DNA of 64,000 nt from positions 1 through 64,000 of the forward strand of contig JAPUDW010000142.1 in the NCBI GenBank assembly GCA_027492915.1, read 5' to 3'. This DNA comes from Bacteroidota bacterium (GTDB lineage: Bacteria; Chloroflexota; Anaerolineae; Aggregatilineales; Phototrophicaceae). The notes under the pieces are model-generated. The model saw only the letters and a list, made by a program, of their open reading frames with translations. It searched no databases and was not told where the DNA came from. Below, piece by piece: positions 1 to 8,750 of the stretch (positions are counted from its first letter, which is position 1; the number at the start of each line of letters is the position of its first letter). The position numbers were made by a program, and so were the translations under genes.

Positions 1-85
1 TCAGCGGGGTTTGACGCAAGATGGTTTTGAGTTTGTCGATTTCGGTGATGAAGGCGATTTGCTGTTCTAAGCGTGATAGGGACAT
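1..85 (-). CDS. HD-domain hydrolase, N-terminal fragment
   Basis: The reverse strand from an ATG at 85 reads MSLSRLEQQIAFITEIDKLK and then KTILRQTPL before leaving the window. This matches the N-terminus of HD-domain proteins of the YfbR/5'-deoxynucleotidase type, in which a stretch of the form LEQQ-I-F--EIDKLK--LR-T precedes the first metal-binding histidine. An AAGGAT ribosome site lies just upstream. Only 28 residues are visible, so no catalytic residue can be checked; the family call rests on this opening alone. Confidence 0.6.
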   Translation of the reverse strand, partial: MSLSRLEQQIAFITEIDKLKTILRQTPL

Positions 86-244
86 GGGGCATCCTTCATT
101 GACACGCGGCGACAGACCGTACCGGAAGTGGCGCGGGTATCGTCGCTGGATTGTCGATCTGTCATGTTGTGATGTGCTTATTATGACACATATGCATGGG
201 GGAGGGCGAGGCGGGAATGTTAAATAAGATCCCAAGAAAGAGGA

Positions 245-268
245 TTTGCCAGCGGCAAGCCCCTACAA
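245..268. repeat. Short hairpin repeat ending in CCCCTACAA
   Basis: A TTGCC/GGCAA stem around AGC is followed by GCCCCTACAA. The same unit, with the loop AGC and the CCCCTACAA tail, occurs at 22723-22747, and a degenerate copy at 39683-39702. It belongs to a dispersed set of small hairpins in gaps of this window. Confidence 0.6.
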
Positions 269-306
269 GCGTTGTCCGGTATTCAAGAACGTTTGCTGAT
301 GCCTCA

Positions 307-359
307 CATGAGGCTAAAGCCGTCATGCTGATCACCAGACAAGTGCACTAAAGGCACTT
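307..359. repeat. Twin TAAA-loop hairpin repeat, copy 1
   Basis: Two hairpins lie in series: 307-327 (CATGA, GGC, loop TAAA, GCC, bulged G, TCATG) and 341-359 (AAGTGC, bulged A, C, loop TAAA, G, GCACTT). A second copy is at 23606-23659. The second stem there is AAGTCC/GGACTT, so a G-C pair has become C-G with pairing kept. The rest of the 86-506 gap shows no gene. Confidence 0.6.
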
Positions 360-506
360 CAAAGGCAGATGTTCGCATCTAGAAAATAGGCTGGTTTCCA
401 ATTTGAACATGAATTCGGCTCGTTTCTCTCGTAAATTATGACAGAATGAATGCCGAACAAGCTTCTACAGAGTCGTGTTGGGGTTGAGATATGCGAAAAC
501 GGGTGA

Positions 507-917
507 TTATTTCTTCTTGGGCGCGAAGGCGAGACCTTTTTCGGCAAGGGCTTCACCAAGGATGCGGGTGGCTTTCGGCCCAACGCCGTGAATTTTTAAG
601 AGTTCAGCTTCGCTGACGGAGGGCAGTTGTTCGAGGGTGGTATAGCCAGCGTTCGCCAGTTCACGCCGCGCGACATTGCCGATATTCGGAAATTCGGTAC
701 TCGACGCTGCGGTCGATGGCTGGGCATCTGATGCGAAGGACAAGCCGCTATCAGCGAGGGCTTGGCGCAGGGTTTTGAGCGCGTTGGGACCCATGCCGTG
801 CAGTTTGCTCAGTTCGGCCTCGCTGACTTTTGTGAGTTGTTCGAGGCTGGTATAGCCCGCGCCAGCCAGCGCACGTTGGGCAGGAGCGGCGAGTTTGGGG
901 AAAGGTGTGCCTGTCAT
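507..917 (-). CDS. Tandem helix-hairpin-helix protein
   Basis: The 136-residue protein consists of two copies of one domain of about 58 residues, roughly 3-62 and 74-132. Each has a conserved FP-----A-R-LA-AGYT-LEQL segment and then VSEAEL-K-HG-GP-A---L, the pattern of a helix-hairpin-helix DNA-binding fold like the RNA polymerase alpha C-terminal domain or the DNA-repair HhH. A Ser/Ala-rich linker joins the copies and a PKKK tail ends the protein. The start is supported by GGAGAT seven bases upstream. Binding of nucleic acid is an inference from fold; the actual role is unknown. It lies downstream of the two RibD_C genes in the same orientation. Confidence 0.75.
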   Translation of the reverse strand: MTGTPFPKLAAPAQRALAGAGYTSLEQLTKVSEAELSKLHGMGPNALKTLRQALADSGLSFASDAQPSTAASSTEFPNIGNVARRELANAGYTTLEQLPSVSEAELLKIHGVGPKATRILGEALAEKGLAFAPKKK

Positions 918-940
918 GGGATTATCTCCAAGTCGTTCAG

Positions 941-1504
941 TTACGCGGGTTCATAGAATAGTACAACGACATCTGTTTTATAGGTTTGTGATTTTAGCAG
1001 CTTGAGCTTGAGCGGTTGAGTGATGCCGACAAACTCCGGTTTACCTTTACCGAGAATCGTCGGGATGATGAACAATCGGTACTCGTCGATCAAGCGGAGT
1101 TTGGTGAGGTCAGAGACGATGCTACCGCTGCCGAAAATGACGATATCTTTACCGAACTGCTGTTTGAGGCGAGTAATTTCTTCCACCATATCGCCTTTGA
1201 GGATGGTGGCGTTATCCCATTTGCCCCATTCGGCTTTATCGAGGGTGCGCGAAAACACCAGCTTGGGCAGCGTGTTCATTTTGTCGGCTGTATAGGGATC
1301 GTCCGATTGTGCCTTTTCACTCGTCCAAAAGTCGCGCATTCCTTCATAGGTGACGCGCCCAAACAAGAGCGTATCCACTGCGGTTAGCTGTTGGTTGGAG
1401 AAGGCGAAGAATTCGTCATTGGTGATGAACCAGTCGATTTCGCCATTGCGTCCAGCGTAAAGATTATCGAGGGTGATGAGGTTCGAGACGATGATTTTAC
1501 GCAT
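941..1504 (-). CDS. Dihydrofolate reductase-like (RibD_C) protein
   Basis: 187 residues, the usual size for the stand-alone RibD C-terminal/DHFR-like family. It opens with MRKIIVSNLITLD, contains LFGRVTYEGM in the nucleotide-binding region, and has IVIFGSGSIVSDL and IIPTILGKGKPEF near the C-terminus, all typical of this NADPH-dependent reductase fold. The physiological substrate of such proteins is generally unknown. It overlaps the end of the paralogue upstream (1497-2099) by 8 bases, so the two are probably translated from one message. It is one of four paralogues in the first 8.5 kb. Confidence 0.88.
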   Translation of the reverse strand: MRKIIVSNLITLDNLYAGRNGEIDWFITNDEFFAFSNQQLTAVDTLLFGRVTYEGMRDFWTSEKAQSDDPYTADKMNTLPKLVFSRTLDKAEWGKWDNATILKGDMVEEITRLKQQFGKDIVIFGSGSIVSDLTKLRLIDEYRLFIIPTILGKGKPEFVGITQPLKLKLLKSQTYKTDVVVLFYEPA

Positions 1505-2099
1505 GAGGCATCCTCATGTCATGTGGAGCGGCGCTTTTGGCATGGTAAACAAGGTTGACCGCGCCACTCTTATAGGCATGGCTTTCCACCAGCTCCAAGT
1601 TGATTTGATGATTGAGGTTGGCGAACAGGGATTTGCCTCTGCCGAGGATGACGGGACTTATATTCAAAAGATATTCATCAATCAAGTCGAGCGCGATCAG
1701 GCTTTGGGCGAGCGTCGGGCTGCCCATAAGCCATATATCTTTACCGGTTTCTCCTTTAAGCTTGTCGATTTCGTCGGCCAGATTGCCATTAATGATTCGC
1801 GTGTTTTCCCAATCGGCATGTTTGAGCGTCTTGGAGACAACCACTTTTTGTGCGGTTTTCTGCCATTCGGCATGGTTGCGATCATCCTGCGAGCTGGCAG
1901 GGTTGGAAAGGACGGTCGGCCAGTAAGACGCCATCTCCTTGTAGGTGACGCGGCCAAACAGTGCCGCGTCGGTTCTCCCGTGCAGACGTTGGACATAAGC
2001 CTGTGCTTCCGTATCGTGATGCATCCAGTCTGTCTCGCCTTTTGGGCCAGCGACGAAACCATCCAGTGAGACGTGCATGAATAAAATGATTTTACGCAT
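1497..2099 (-). CDS. Dihydrofolate reductase-like (RibD_C) protein
   Basis: I start this protein at the ATG at 2099 (MRKIILFMHVSLDGFVAG), because AAAGGATG lies just upstream and the MRKII opening is shared with paralogues; a longer frame exists to 2141. Motifs include FGRVTYKEMASYW, DIWLMGSPTLAQSL and ISPVILGRGKSLF, as expected for the RibD_C/DHFR-like fold. Its stop codon lies inside the start region of the next gene (8-base overlap). An AraC regulator gene lies 72 bases upstream in the same direction and could be its regulator; that is inference from position. Confidence 0.88.
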   Translation of the reverse strand: MRKIILFMHVSLDGFVAGPKGETDWMHHDTEAQAYVQRLHGRTDAALFGRVTYKEMASYWPTVLSNPASSQDDRNHAEWQKTAQKVVVSKTLKHADWENTRIINGNLADEIDKLKGETGKDIWLMGSPTLAQSLIALDLIDEYLLNISPVILGRGKSLFANLNHQINLELVESHAYKSGAVNLVYHAKSAAPHDMRMPHA

Positions 2100-2171
2100 G
2101 AGACATCCTTTGTTGTGATCATTAAGAGGATATGGCATCACACAAGCGTTGTATTGAACAAAACGGCCAAC

Positions 2172-2849
2172 TTAACCGATGGATTCAGCCCGCACGAGCT
2201 GGGCTGGCGTGGCACCGATGAAGCGTTTGAGTGAGCGCGTCATATGTGGTTGGTCAGCGTAACCGAGTTGGTAGACCGTATCTAAGATCGAAACGCCTTT
2301 TTGCAATAGGTCAGACGCTTGCCGGGCGCGGGTAATTTGCTGGATGACCTTGGGTGTGAGGCCAGTCGCGTGAATGAATCGCCGCCGCACCGTGCGCAAA
2401 GATACGTCCTGTTCTTGCTCCTGCATGACCGAGTTAACGACGGGTTCGACCTTCAACACATCTTCGCGCACAAGGCGGTCAACAAAGGTTTCGACATTCT
2501 CGAAACTCGGAAGCTGCCACGACGCGCCGTTTAGCCAGAAGGAATTGCTGCTGGCATCCGGCAAATCGGTATTGGAATTGAGCAGGTTATGGACGGGGAT
2601 GACGGGCATATACATGCCGAGCTTGAACTTGATGACCAAAAACTCGCTGCCTTCGATGTTGTTTTTCATAATGGTCTGGTTAGTCGCGCCCTCAACTGTA
2701 ACTTTGATATTTTTGCCGCGCTGCACGAATAGGAGATTCCAATGCGGGTCGGCAGGGCAAACGGGCTGGTAGTCTTGCTCAACATGGCCGCGCCAGATCA
2801 TGTGGATATAAGGCGAGTCGGAAGGACGACCTTCAAAGACAGCGCTCAT
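2172..2849 (-). CDS. AraC-family transcriptional regulator
   Basis: 225 residues from the ATG at 2849; the frame continues upstream to 2909, but that extra part does not resemble the family. The C-terminal third (about 135-222) is an AraC double helix-turn-helix, with VSLRTVRRRFIHATGLTPK in the first unit and DTVYQLGYADQPHMTRSLKR in the second, followed by FIGATPAQ. The N-terminal half resembles the DUF6597/cupin-like sensing domain of short AraC proteins (FVQRGK, GSEFLVIKFK). The ligand cannot be read from sequence. It is upstream of, and co-oriented with, two RibD_C reductases and the HhH protein, so it may regulate them. Confidence 0.88.
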   Translation of the reverse strand: MSAVFEGRPSDSPYIHMIWRGHVEQDYQPVCPADPHWNLLFVQRGKNIKVTVEGATNQTIMKNNIEGSEFLVIKFKLGMYMPVIPVHNLLNSNTDLPDASSNSFWLNGASWQLPSFENVETFVDRLVREDVLKVEPVVNSVMQEQEQDVSLRTVRRRFIHATGLTPKVIQQITRARQASDLLQKGVSILDTVYQLGYADQPHMTRSLKRFIGATPAQLVRAESIG

Positions 2850-3185
2850 TGGTGGAACCTTTTGTATAACTTCTATAACTAATTTAGCACATGTGTTCCG
2901 GTGTGGCAAGCGGTCCGGCAGCAGATTTGGGGAGTGAAAAGCTAGTCAGGCTAAAATCGGATTGTAAAGAATGATAAACCCACTTGTAATTGGGGGGTGG
3001 GATTTACGGAATTTATCTGCAAATTCCTGTATACTTTGTTTCAAAGTTAATTTCAGGCTTAAACCTGTAATAAATCATTTAGAGGCCAAAACTGACCTCT
3101 AAAAATTAGGCCAAATTATTATTATTTTATGTTTTTGTTTTAAATTACAATTTAGTTTGATGTTTCTAGTGAGAGGAGGCTACTT
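2850..3185. other. AT-rich gap with two hairpins upstream of nfeD
   Basis: No gene is visible. The strand leading into nfeD has a GGAATTT/AAATTCC hairpin at 3008-3027, a TATACT at 3030-3035 that could be a -10 element, and a TTTAGAGG/CCTCTAAA hairpin at 3078-3103. The second hairpin lies between that putative promoter and the gene, so it could be a leader element. All of this is inferred from sequence shape only. Confidence 0.35.
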
Positions 3186-3707
3186 TTGGAAGGGAACCCG
3201 ATGTTTTGGGTATTCGCCGTGATGACTTTGATCGGCGTGTTGTACTTTTTAGTCACGATCTTTACCGGCAGTGATTTGTTAGGCGATATCGATTTGCCCG
3301 GTATTGATGTCGGGGATGGCTTTGGCTTTACCGTACTGGCGGTATTTCTGGCGGGCTTCGGCTCGATAGGGCTGCTGGGGTCATTATCAGGATGGGGCTT
3401 AGGATTAACACTCATCGCGGCGTTGATCTTCGGCGTGATATTGGGACGGCTGGCGCTAGTGCTGCTGCGCTGGGTATTTAAGCAGCAGTCGGGCAAGATT
3501 GTCAGCCGCGAAGGAGACTTAATCGGAGTTGGCGGGCGCGTCACGATTGAAGTTCCTGAAGGCAAAATCGGCGAGGTGATGATCGAACGTGATTTTGTTC
3601 AGCGTTACCCGATTAAGGAAATAAACGGCGCGGCACTTCAACGCGGCGATCAGGTCGAAGTCGTTGACATCAACGGCGGCATTTTAACCGTCAAGAAAAA
3701 GCGTTAA
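3186..3707 (+). CDS. nfeD: NfeD-family membrane protein
   Basis: 173 residues. Two or three hydrophobic segments fill the N-terminal 95 residues (MFWVFAVMTLIGVLYFLVTIF; TVLAVFLAGFGSIGLLGSL; TLIAALIFGVILGRLALVLL), followed by a small soluble beta domain with GREGD-like LIGVGGRVTIEVPEGKIGEV and QRGDQVEVVDINGGILTVK, the OB-fold of NfeD proteins. I chose the TTG at 3186 because GGAGG (3175-3179) sits 6 bases before it; the first ATG at 3201 is too far from that site. It lies 16 bases upstream of the flotillin gene, the usual NfeD-SPFH operon. These pairs are thought to organise membrane microdomains. Confidence 0.88.
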   Translation: MEGNPMFWVFAVMTLIGVLYFLVTIFTGSDLLGDIDLPGIDVGDGFGFTVLAVFLAGFGSIGLLGSLSGWGLGLTLIAALIFGVILGRLALVLLRWVFKQQSGKIVSREGDLIGVGGRVTIEVPEGKIGEVMIERDFVQRYPIKEINGAALQRGDQVEVVDINGGILTVKKKR

Positions 3708-3723
3708 ACGAGAGGAGCGTGGG

Positions 3724-5247
3724 ATGGAATTCGGTTTAGTTATTGTTCTGATTGTAGTTGCGGTACTGTTCTTAGGGTTGTTGGCTCTTGTGAGAAGTGT
3801 GTATCACCGTGTACCACCGAGCGAGGTGATGGTCGTTTATGGGCGTGGCGACTCGCGCATGGTCACAAATGGCGGTGTGTTTGTCATTCCGCTGTTGGAG
3901 ACCTACAAGAAACTCGACATCACGATTATGACGATCAAGCAGGAACGTGATGAGGTTTACACCGTCAGTGGTGTGCCGATTAAGCTGGATTGGGTGGCAC
4001 AGGTACAAATTGACTCGGAAGAAGCGGCACTGCGGACGGCGGCACGGGCGTTCCTCGACAAGAAACGTGATGATGTGCAGAAGATCATCACCGAGACGTT
4101 GAGCGCCAACTTCCGTGCGATTGTCGGTCAGCTTTCGGTAGAGGCTATTCACCGTGACCGTGACGAATTTGTGCAGAAGGTTCAAGACCTTGCGCGTGAT
4201 GATGTCGCGGCGATGGGTATCAAAGTGATCTCGATGGGTATCGAGGAAATTACCGACGATCAAGGTTACCTGATTGCGATGGCGGCACCGCAAATTGCAG
4301 CCGTTAAGCGTGATGCGACGATTGCACAGGCAGATGCCGAACGCGAAGCCCGTGTACGCGCCGCGACCGCAACCCGCGAGGCGGAGCAGGCGGAACTGGA
4401 TGCACAGCGCGAAATTTTGGCGCAGCGGGAAGCGCTTTCGATCCGCGAGGTCGAGGTACAAAAGCGCGTCGGTTTGGCGAACGCAACCTCCGAGCAAGAA
4501 GTGCAGAAGTTACGTGCGCTGGCTGTTGAGCAGCAGCAGGAAGCTGAAGTGCTGGTTCCGGCACGCGCCAAACGGCAGTCGATTGAAATTGAGGCTGAAG
4601 CTGAGCGCCGCCGTGTGATTATTAACGCGGAAGCCCAAGCAGACTCGACCCGCAAACGCGCGGAAGCAGAAGCGCAAGCGACCGAACAACGTGGCCGTTC
4701 CGAGGCGGTTGCTTACCAAGCGATGAAGGAAGCGGAAGCGCAAGGTGCGAAGGCTGAGGCGTCCGCAGTTCAGGCGCTTAAGATGGCGGAAGCGGAAGGT
4801 AACCGCGCACAACTACTGGCGGAAGCGGAAGGTCGTCGTGAATTGGCGGCTGCGAGCGCGGCAGAGGATGCGATTAATCTGCGTCAGTTCCTGATCGAGC
4901 AGATTACGAAAGCGGATGTGTCCAAGACTGAAGCGATGGCGAAGGCGTTGGCTGGTCTCGGCGGTAACGTGCGCGTCGTACAGATCGGCAATAACGGCAA
5001 CGGCGCAAACGGCGGCAGCGGGAACACCTTCATGGATATGTTGATGAATATTCCTGAAGTGGCGGAAACGTTCCGCACGAAGGTCGAGGCGTTGAGCGGT
5101 GAGGACTTCCAAGTGACGCTGGCACGGATGGCGATGATGTTTGAAACGCTGCGGAATGCAGGTGGGTTTGAGGGTACTCCCAGCGTGAAACCGGCGGAAA
5201 CGATTACGCCGAGCGCACCTGTCACGGGTGAAACCTCAGAAGGTTAA
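3724..5247 (+). CDS. Flotillin-like SPFH protein
   Basis: 507 residues. One N-terminal membrane anchor (about 4-24) is followed by the SPFH/band-7 domain (VPPSEVMVVYGRG, GGVFVIPLLETYKKLDI, VSGVPIKLDWVAQVQI) to about residue 180. Then comes a long Ala/Glu-rich coiled coil (about 190-400) full of AEAE and EREAR repeats, as in flotillins, and a Gly/Asn-rich linker near 425. A GAGAGGAG site lies 6 bases upstream of the ATG. It follows nfeD directly and a hairpin terminator follows it, so the pair forms a complete two-gene operon. The likely role is a membrane scaffold. Confidence 0.92.
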   Translation: MEFGLVIVLIVVAVLFLGLLALVRSVYHRVPPSEVMVVYGRGDSRMVTNGGVFVIPLLETYKKLDITIMTIKQERDEVYTVSGVPIKLDWVAQVQIDSEEAALRTAARAFLDKKRDDVQKIITETLSANFRAIVGQLSVEAIHRDRDEFVQKVQDLARDDVAAMGIKVISMGIEEITDDQGYLIAMAAPQIAAVKRDATIAQADAEREARVRAATATREAEQAELDAQREILAQREALSIREVEVQKRVGLANATSEQEVQKLRALAVEQQQEAEVLVPARAKRQSIEIEAEAERRRVIINAEAQADSTRKRAEAEAQATEQRGRSEAVAYQAMKEAEAQGAKAEASAVQALKMAEAEGNRAQLLAEAEGRRELAAASAAEDAINLRQFLIEQITKADVSKTEAMAKALAGLGGNVRVVQIGNNGNGANGGSGNTFMDMLMNIPEVAETFRTKVEALSGEDFQVTLARMAMMFETLRNAGGFEGTPSVKPAETITPSAPVTGETSEG

Positions 5248-5270
5248 GCACGGCACCGAGTTGTAAAGTT

Positions 5271-5300
5271 AAGGGCGACCATTTGGGTCGCCCTTTTGTT
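5271..5300 (+). terminator. Rho-independent terminator after flotillin gene
   Basis: A 10-bp perfect stem (AAGGGCGACC with GGTCGCCCTT) closes a 5-base loop and runs into TTGTTTT. It lies 23 bases after the flotillin stop and marks the end of the nfeD-flotillin operon. Confidence 0.85.
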
Positions 5301-5349
5301 TTGGTTCGAGCGTGGCAGGTTGCGAATGAGGCATCTACGGCGGTTGGGG

Positions 5350-6201
5350 TTATCGTTTGAGGGCGTGTTTTAAACCCCATTGTATGCCCGGTGCGGCGAC
5401 TTCACAGTGGTTCTGGTCGAGGAATACGTGTTTGACCAGCGAGAAGCCTTCGTACTTGCGTTCTTTCAGGATGGCCGCTATGCGCAAGGTGTCGGTCACG
5501 GTGGTATCGTCTGCCGTCTCCTCCTGTTCGCCGACAAATAGATAGACTTTTGCTGGAAGCTGACGGTTGATCTTCGCAAAGGCGGCTTCTTGATCGAAGG
5601 TGAAACGGCTGCCATAGGATAGGGTAGGGCTGCCGAGGATCAAGCTGCTGAACAGGGTCGGCGCTTCGAACATGGCGTACAGGCCGAATAAGCCGCCATA
5701 AGAATGACCGACCAAAATCCGTTTGGCTGGATCGGTTCGGTACAGGTTCTCGACAAGTGGGATGAGTTCATCTTTGAGGAAAGTGAGGAACCCTGCCGCA
5801 TCACCGTTGGGCACAGGGCGCTTATAGAACTTTGACATAGACTCCTCAACGGTAGGATCGTAGATGGGGGTGAGGTCGTGGTCGCGGCGGGTGAAGGAAA
5901 CGCGGGTGTCGGCGATGGGGTCACCCGTTTCGGGGTAGCCGATGCCGACGACGATGGCATCGGTTGTACTGCCGCACCACGCCATCGGGCGGATGATACC
6001 GGTGATCATATCGGCGTACCAATTGCCATCCAGTACATAGATCACAGGCCAACGTTCCGGCGTTTCGTTAAACGGCCATTCCTCATCCGGCGATTTGTTA
6101 TAACCCAGCGGTAAGCTAATAGTGATGTGATAACTGCGCCGCGTGTGTTTCGCGGTCATTAGGTGCAATTCACTGCCAAGTACGGTTACGGGTTGCGGCA
6201 T
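5350..6201 (-). CDS. Putative esterase, alpha/beta hydrolase (esterase D / IroE-like)
   Basis: 283 residues from the ATG at 6201, chosen because GGAAAA lies just upstream; the frame continues to 6276. The nucleophile elbow GHSYGG puts the catalytic serine near residue 167. VIYVLDGNWYAD and the closing DQNHCEVAAPG (probable catalytic His) are typical of the esterase D/IroE/Fes-like group, which hydrolyses esters such as siderophore lactones or simple acyl esters. No signal peptide is visible, so it is probably cytoplasmic. No siderophore genes are nearby, so the substrate is open. Confidence 0.85.
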   Translation of the reverse strand: MPQPVTVLGSELHLMTAKHTRRSYHITISLPLGYNKSPDEEWPFNETPERWPVIYVLDGNWYADMITGIIRPMAWCGSTTDAIVVGIGYPETGDPIADTRVSFTRRDHDLTPIYDPTVEESMSKFYKRPVPNGDAAGFLTFLKDELIPLVENLYRTDPAKRILVGHSYGGLFGLYAMFEAPTLFSSLILGSPTLSYGSRFTFDQEAAFAKINRQLPAKVYLFVGEQEETADDTTVTDTLRIAAILKERKYEGFSLVKHVFLDQNHCEVAAPGIQWGLKHALKR

Positions 6202-6293
6202 CACATTTTCCTTTGGTGTGCGTGATCGTGGTTTTTTGTGGGTGCATAGGTCGGGCTTGTCACCGACAGACCCCACAGAATATATTAACCTTT

Positions 6294-6908
6294 TTAGACC
6301 TTTTTAGGCTGAACTTCGTATTTGAGAAGTGTGAGGCCAGAGTCTTTCCATATCGGCGTTCCCATACGCATGAGCGCTACAGGTGGCTGCCCTTCGAATA
6401 GGGGTGTTCCCCCGCCGAGCACCAGCGGCCCGACCATGATATGCAGTTCATCAACTAAGTCGTGCGCGAGTAAATCGTTCCAGAGGGTACGACTGCCAAA
6501 CATGAGGATGTCTTTGCCAGCTTGCTTTTTGAGGTTGGTAATCTGCGCGTGGGCATCGGCACGTTTGATGATGCGGGTGGTATCTTGCCACGGCACGGTG
6601 TCTTTTTCGGTGAGTGTATCGGAGATGACCACTTTTTTGATGGCGTTATTCAGCCGTGAGATTTCGCGCTCAACTGGACGTTCATCGGGATTGTCAGCAA
6701 CCCTAGGCCAATAACTCTTAAAGCCATCATAGGAAGTGCGACCTAACAGCAAGGTATCCGCAGCACGCAGGCGCTCGGCGTTATAGATCGAGAAATTTTC
6801 GTCCTCAGGGTAATTTTCCCCAAAGGCGAATACATCCAACACATTTTTCCCCGGCCCTTCGTAATAACCGTCGAGTGTCATGATGTTAGAGACGATGATT
6901 TTACGCAT
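6294..6908 (-). CDS. Dihydrofolate reductase-like (RibD_C) protein
   Basis: 204 residues opening MRKIIVSNIMTLDGYYEGPG, with LLLGRTSYDGFKSYWP in the nucleotide-binding region, DILMFGSRTLWNDLL, and VGPLVLGGGTPLFEG. This is the classic signature of RibD_C/DHFR-like proteins. The start ATG at 6908 follows AAGGAG. It is the third of four paralogues and is closest in its opening residues to the 941-1504 protein. It stands alone between an esterase and a methyltransferase. Confidence 0.9.
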   Translation of the reverse strand: MRKIIVSNIMTLDGYYEGPGKNVLDVFAFGENYPEDENFSIYNAERLRAADTLLLGRTSYDGFKSYWPRVADNPDERPVEREISRLNNAIKKVVISDTLTEKDTVPWQDTTRIIKRADAHAQITNLKKQAGKDILMFGSRTLWNDLLAHDLVDELHIMVGPLVLGGGTPLFEGQPPVALMRMGTPIWKDSGLTLLKYEVQPKKV

Positions 6909-7097
6909 GTGGCTGCTCCTTTGTTGAGGTTAATCGACTTTTACTGTTTACATGACGACCGTAAATTGCAGATGCGTAACCCCTGTGGCGGCGCTGACCC
7001 GCGCATGGAATCCGCATGATGGTCAGGGATGCTCCTATAAACATACAAAGTTTGTGATTGGATACCATTTATCCCGTAACACGTTTATGAAAAACGC

Positions 7098-7808
7098 TTA
7101 AAGATGTTCGAGCGTCAAGCCAATTACCAGATTGATGGTAGGGATGCGTACCCGTAATGGGAAATAATTTTGGTGAACGATCTTAAAGCGTTTGTGAAGC
7201 TCTGCAAAAATTTCTGACCAATGGTTAATATGTTCACACGCGACAAACCAATCGTAGTCCATTTTATAGCGCTGCTCAAAGATGCGACGCGCTGAAATAT
7301 TCCGTGCAAGGTTGTAGGCTAACCCCGGATCACAGGGCAGCACCACCGAAAATTTCCCTGTTGGACTTAATAACCGTTTGATCTCGTCTAAAGCGTGTGG
7401 TAAATCCGGTAAATGTTCGAGTACATGGATCGTTAAAACACGGTCAAAATAGCCGTTGGGGAAGTCAATTTTATCTTGAATATCACCGACAAATGTCTTG
7501 ATATTCGGGTGAATGGCACGCATTAAGTCAGCTAATTCTGAGCGCAATTCCAAGCCGATGTATTCCTGCTGGTCGAGCTTTTCATAAGCGGCATGTGCGC
7601 CACGACCTGCACCCACATCGAGCGTTTTAACCCCCGGCTTAAATGTTTGAAGCGGATACTGGTGGTTGAATTCCTCGATGATGCCATAACGCTGAGGCAG
7701 AGCTTCTAACCATACTTTATAAAAGTCTTCACGGATGCGTTTTTGTTCATCAGTAAGCTCAGGTAATGATTTAGGGTATTGACCTAAATGGTTAAAGCGT
7801 AATGCCAT
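7098..7808 (-). CDS. Class I SAM-dependent methyltransferase
   Basis: 236 residues if started at the ATG at 7808 (MALRFNHLGQYP); the frame is open to 7862 and neither start has a convincing ribosome site. Motif I is KTLDVGAGRGAH (about 61-72), followed by the acidic end of strand 2 at YIGLELR, then a GDIQD motif and VLTIHVLEHLPDLPHAL, all typical of Methyltransf_11/25 proteins. The substrate cannot be read. It is monocistronic, with about 190 noncoding bases upstream of the RibD_C gene at 6294 and a further RibD_C gene behind it. Confidence 0.85.
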   Translation of the reverse strand: MALRFNHLGQYPKSLPELTDEQKRIREDFYKVWLEALPQRYGIIEEFNHQYPLQTFKPGVKTLDVGAGRGAHAAYEKLDQQEYIGLELRSELADLMRAIHPNIKTFVGDIQDKIDFPNGYFDRVLTIHVLEHLPDLPHALDEIKRLLSPTGKFSVVLPCDPGLAYNLARNISARRIFEQRYKMDYDWFVACEHINHWSEIFAELHKRFKIVHQNYFPLRVRIPTINLVIGLTLEHL

Positions 7809-7892
7809 AGTGTTGTGACTTTCTGGTTCGAATGTGGGAAGAAGTATTATGCTGAACATCATACTTAAATAAAGCCTACATTGACCATCCTA

Positions 7893-8465
7893 TTACTGTG
7901 TGTAATGGATATGGGTTGCATTCGGTGTATGGATGGCTTCCACAACATTGAATTCGCGTGGGAATCCATCGAGATTATCGAACAAGCGCGTTCCCTTACC
8001 GAGCAGCACCGGAACAAGGTGAATATAAAGGTCGTCGATGAGGCCTAGCTTGAGATACTGTTGGGTGATGGTTGCGCCGCCACCAATCACGACATCTTTA
8101 TCACCGGCAGCGGCTTTGGCCTGTGCTAAGGCGCTTTCGATGCCATCGGTGATGAAATGAAAGGTGGTTGGTCCTTTAACGAGGACTGGCTGCGGGTGAT
8201 GGGTGAGGACGAAACAGGGCATCCCAAAGGTGCCATCGTCGCCCCAGTAAGGGATGCCAAGATCAACCATACTTTTGCCGAGGATGAAGGCACCTGTTGT
8301 GGTGAAATATTCCGTACTCAACTGCTTATCAATTTCGGTGGCGGCATTGAACATCCATTTATGCAGCAGTTCGCCGTTTTCGCCAAGCGGATGTTGAGTG
8401 CCGATATTGGTGCCAGCGGCGAAACCATCAAGCGAGATTGAGATTTGGAGTTTTACGCGAGCCAT
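7893..8465 (-). CDS. Dihydrofolate reductase-like (RibD_C) protein
   Basis: 190 residues, MARVKLQISISLDGFAAGTN at the start, then TTTGAFILGKSMVDLG, KDVVIGGGATITQQYL and LVPVLLGKGTRLFDNL. It is the most divergent of the four RibD_C paralogues here: it lacks the MRKIIV opening and has GGGAT instead of GS in the loop after the second strand, which is common in the subgroup related to riboflavin-type deaminase/reductases. The gene ends near the methyltransferase start and could share its message. Confidence 0.88.
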   Translation of the reverse strand: MARVKLQISISLDGFAAGTNIGTQHPLGENGELLHKWMFNAATEIDKQLSTEYFTTTGAFILGKSMVDLGIPYWGDDGTFGMPCFVLTHHPQPVLVKGPTTFHFITDGIESALAQAKAAAGDKDVVIGGGATITQQYLKLGLIDDLYIHLVPVLLGKGTRLFDNLDGFPREFNVVEAIHTPNATHIHYTQ

Positions 8466-8536
8466 ATGCCCCCTTTGTCGTGATGGTCAAATAGTAGGTA
8501 GTTACAAGGTAAGTGATGGGTGTGAAGTTGATATGC

Positions 8537-8561
8537 GGACGAGGCACGCCTCGTCCCTACA
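8537..8561. repeat. Palindromic repeat with CTACA tail
   Basis: GGACGAGGC and GCCTCGTCC form perfect 9-nt arms around AC, followed by CTACA. The same 9-2-9 plan with different arms occurs at 16105, 21055 and 22653. It sits in the gap before the sigma factor gene; the rest of that gap holds only the gene's upstream region. Confidence 0.65.
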
Positions 8562-8750
8562 TTGTTAACGTATTATTTGTTTGTGCAGATTTGTGCCACT
8601 TACCAGACAACCATTACCAAATAGTACATTGTACATCTGTTCTATGAACTATACTGGTTTTTAGCGCATTCGTAAAGATACCTTTGGCTCTGATGTAACA
8701 CTTGGCAGGGTATAGGGTCTTAGTAAGGGAATAGCTTTGGAGGAGCCATA

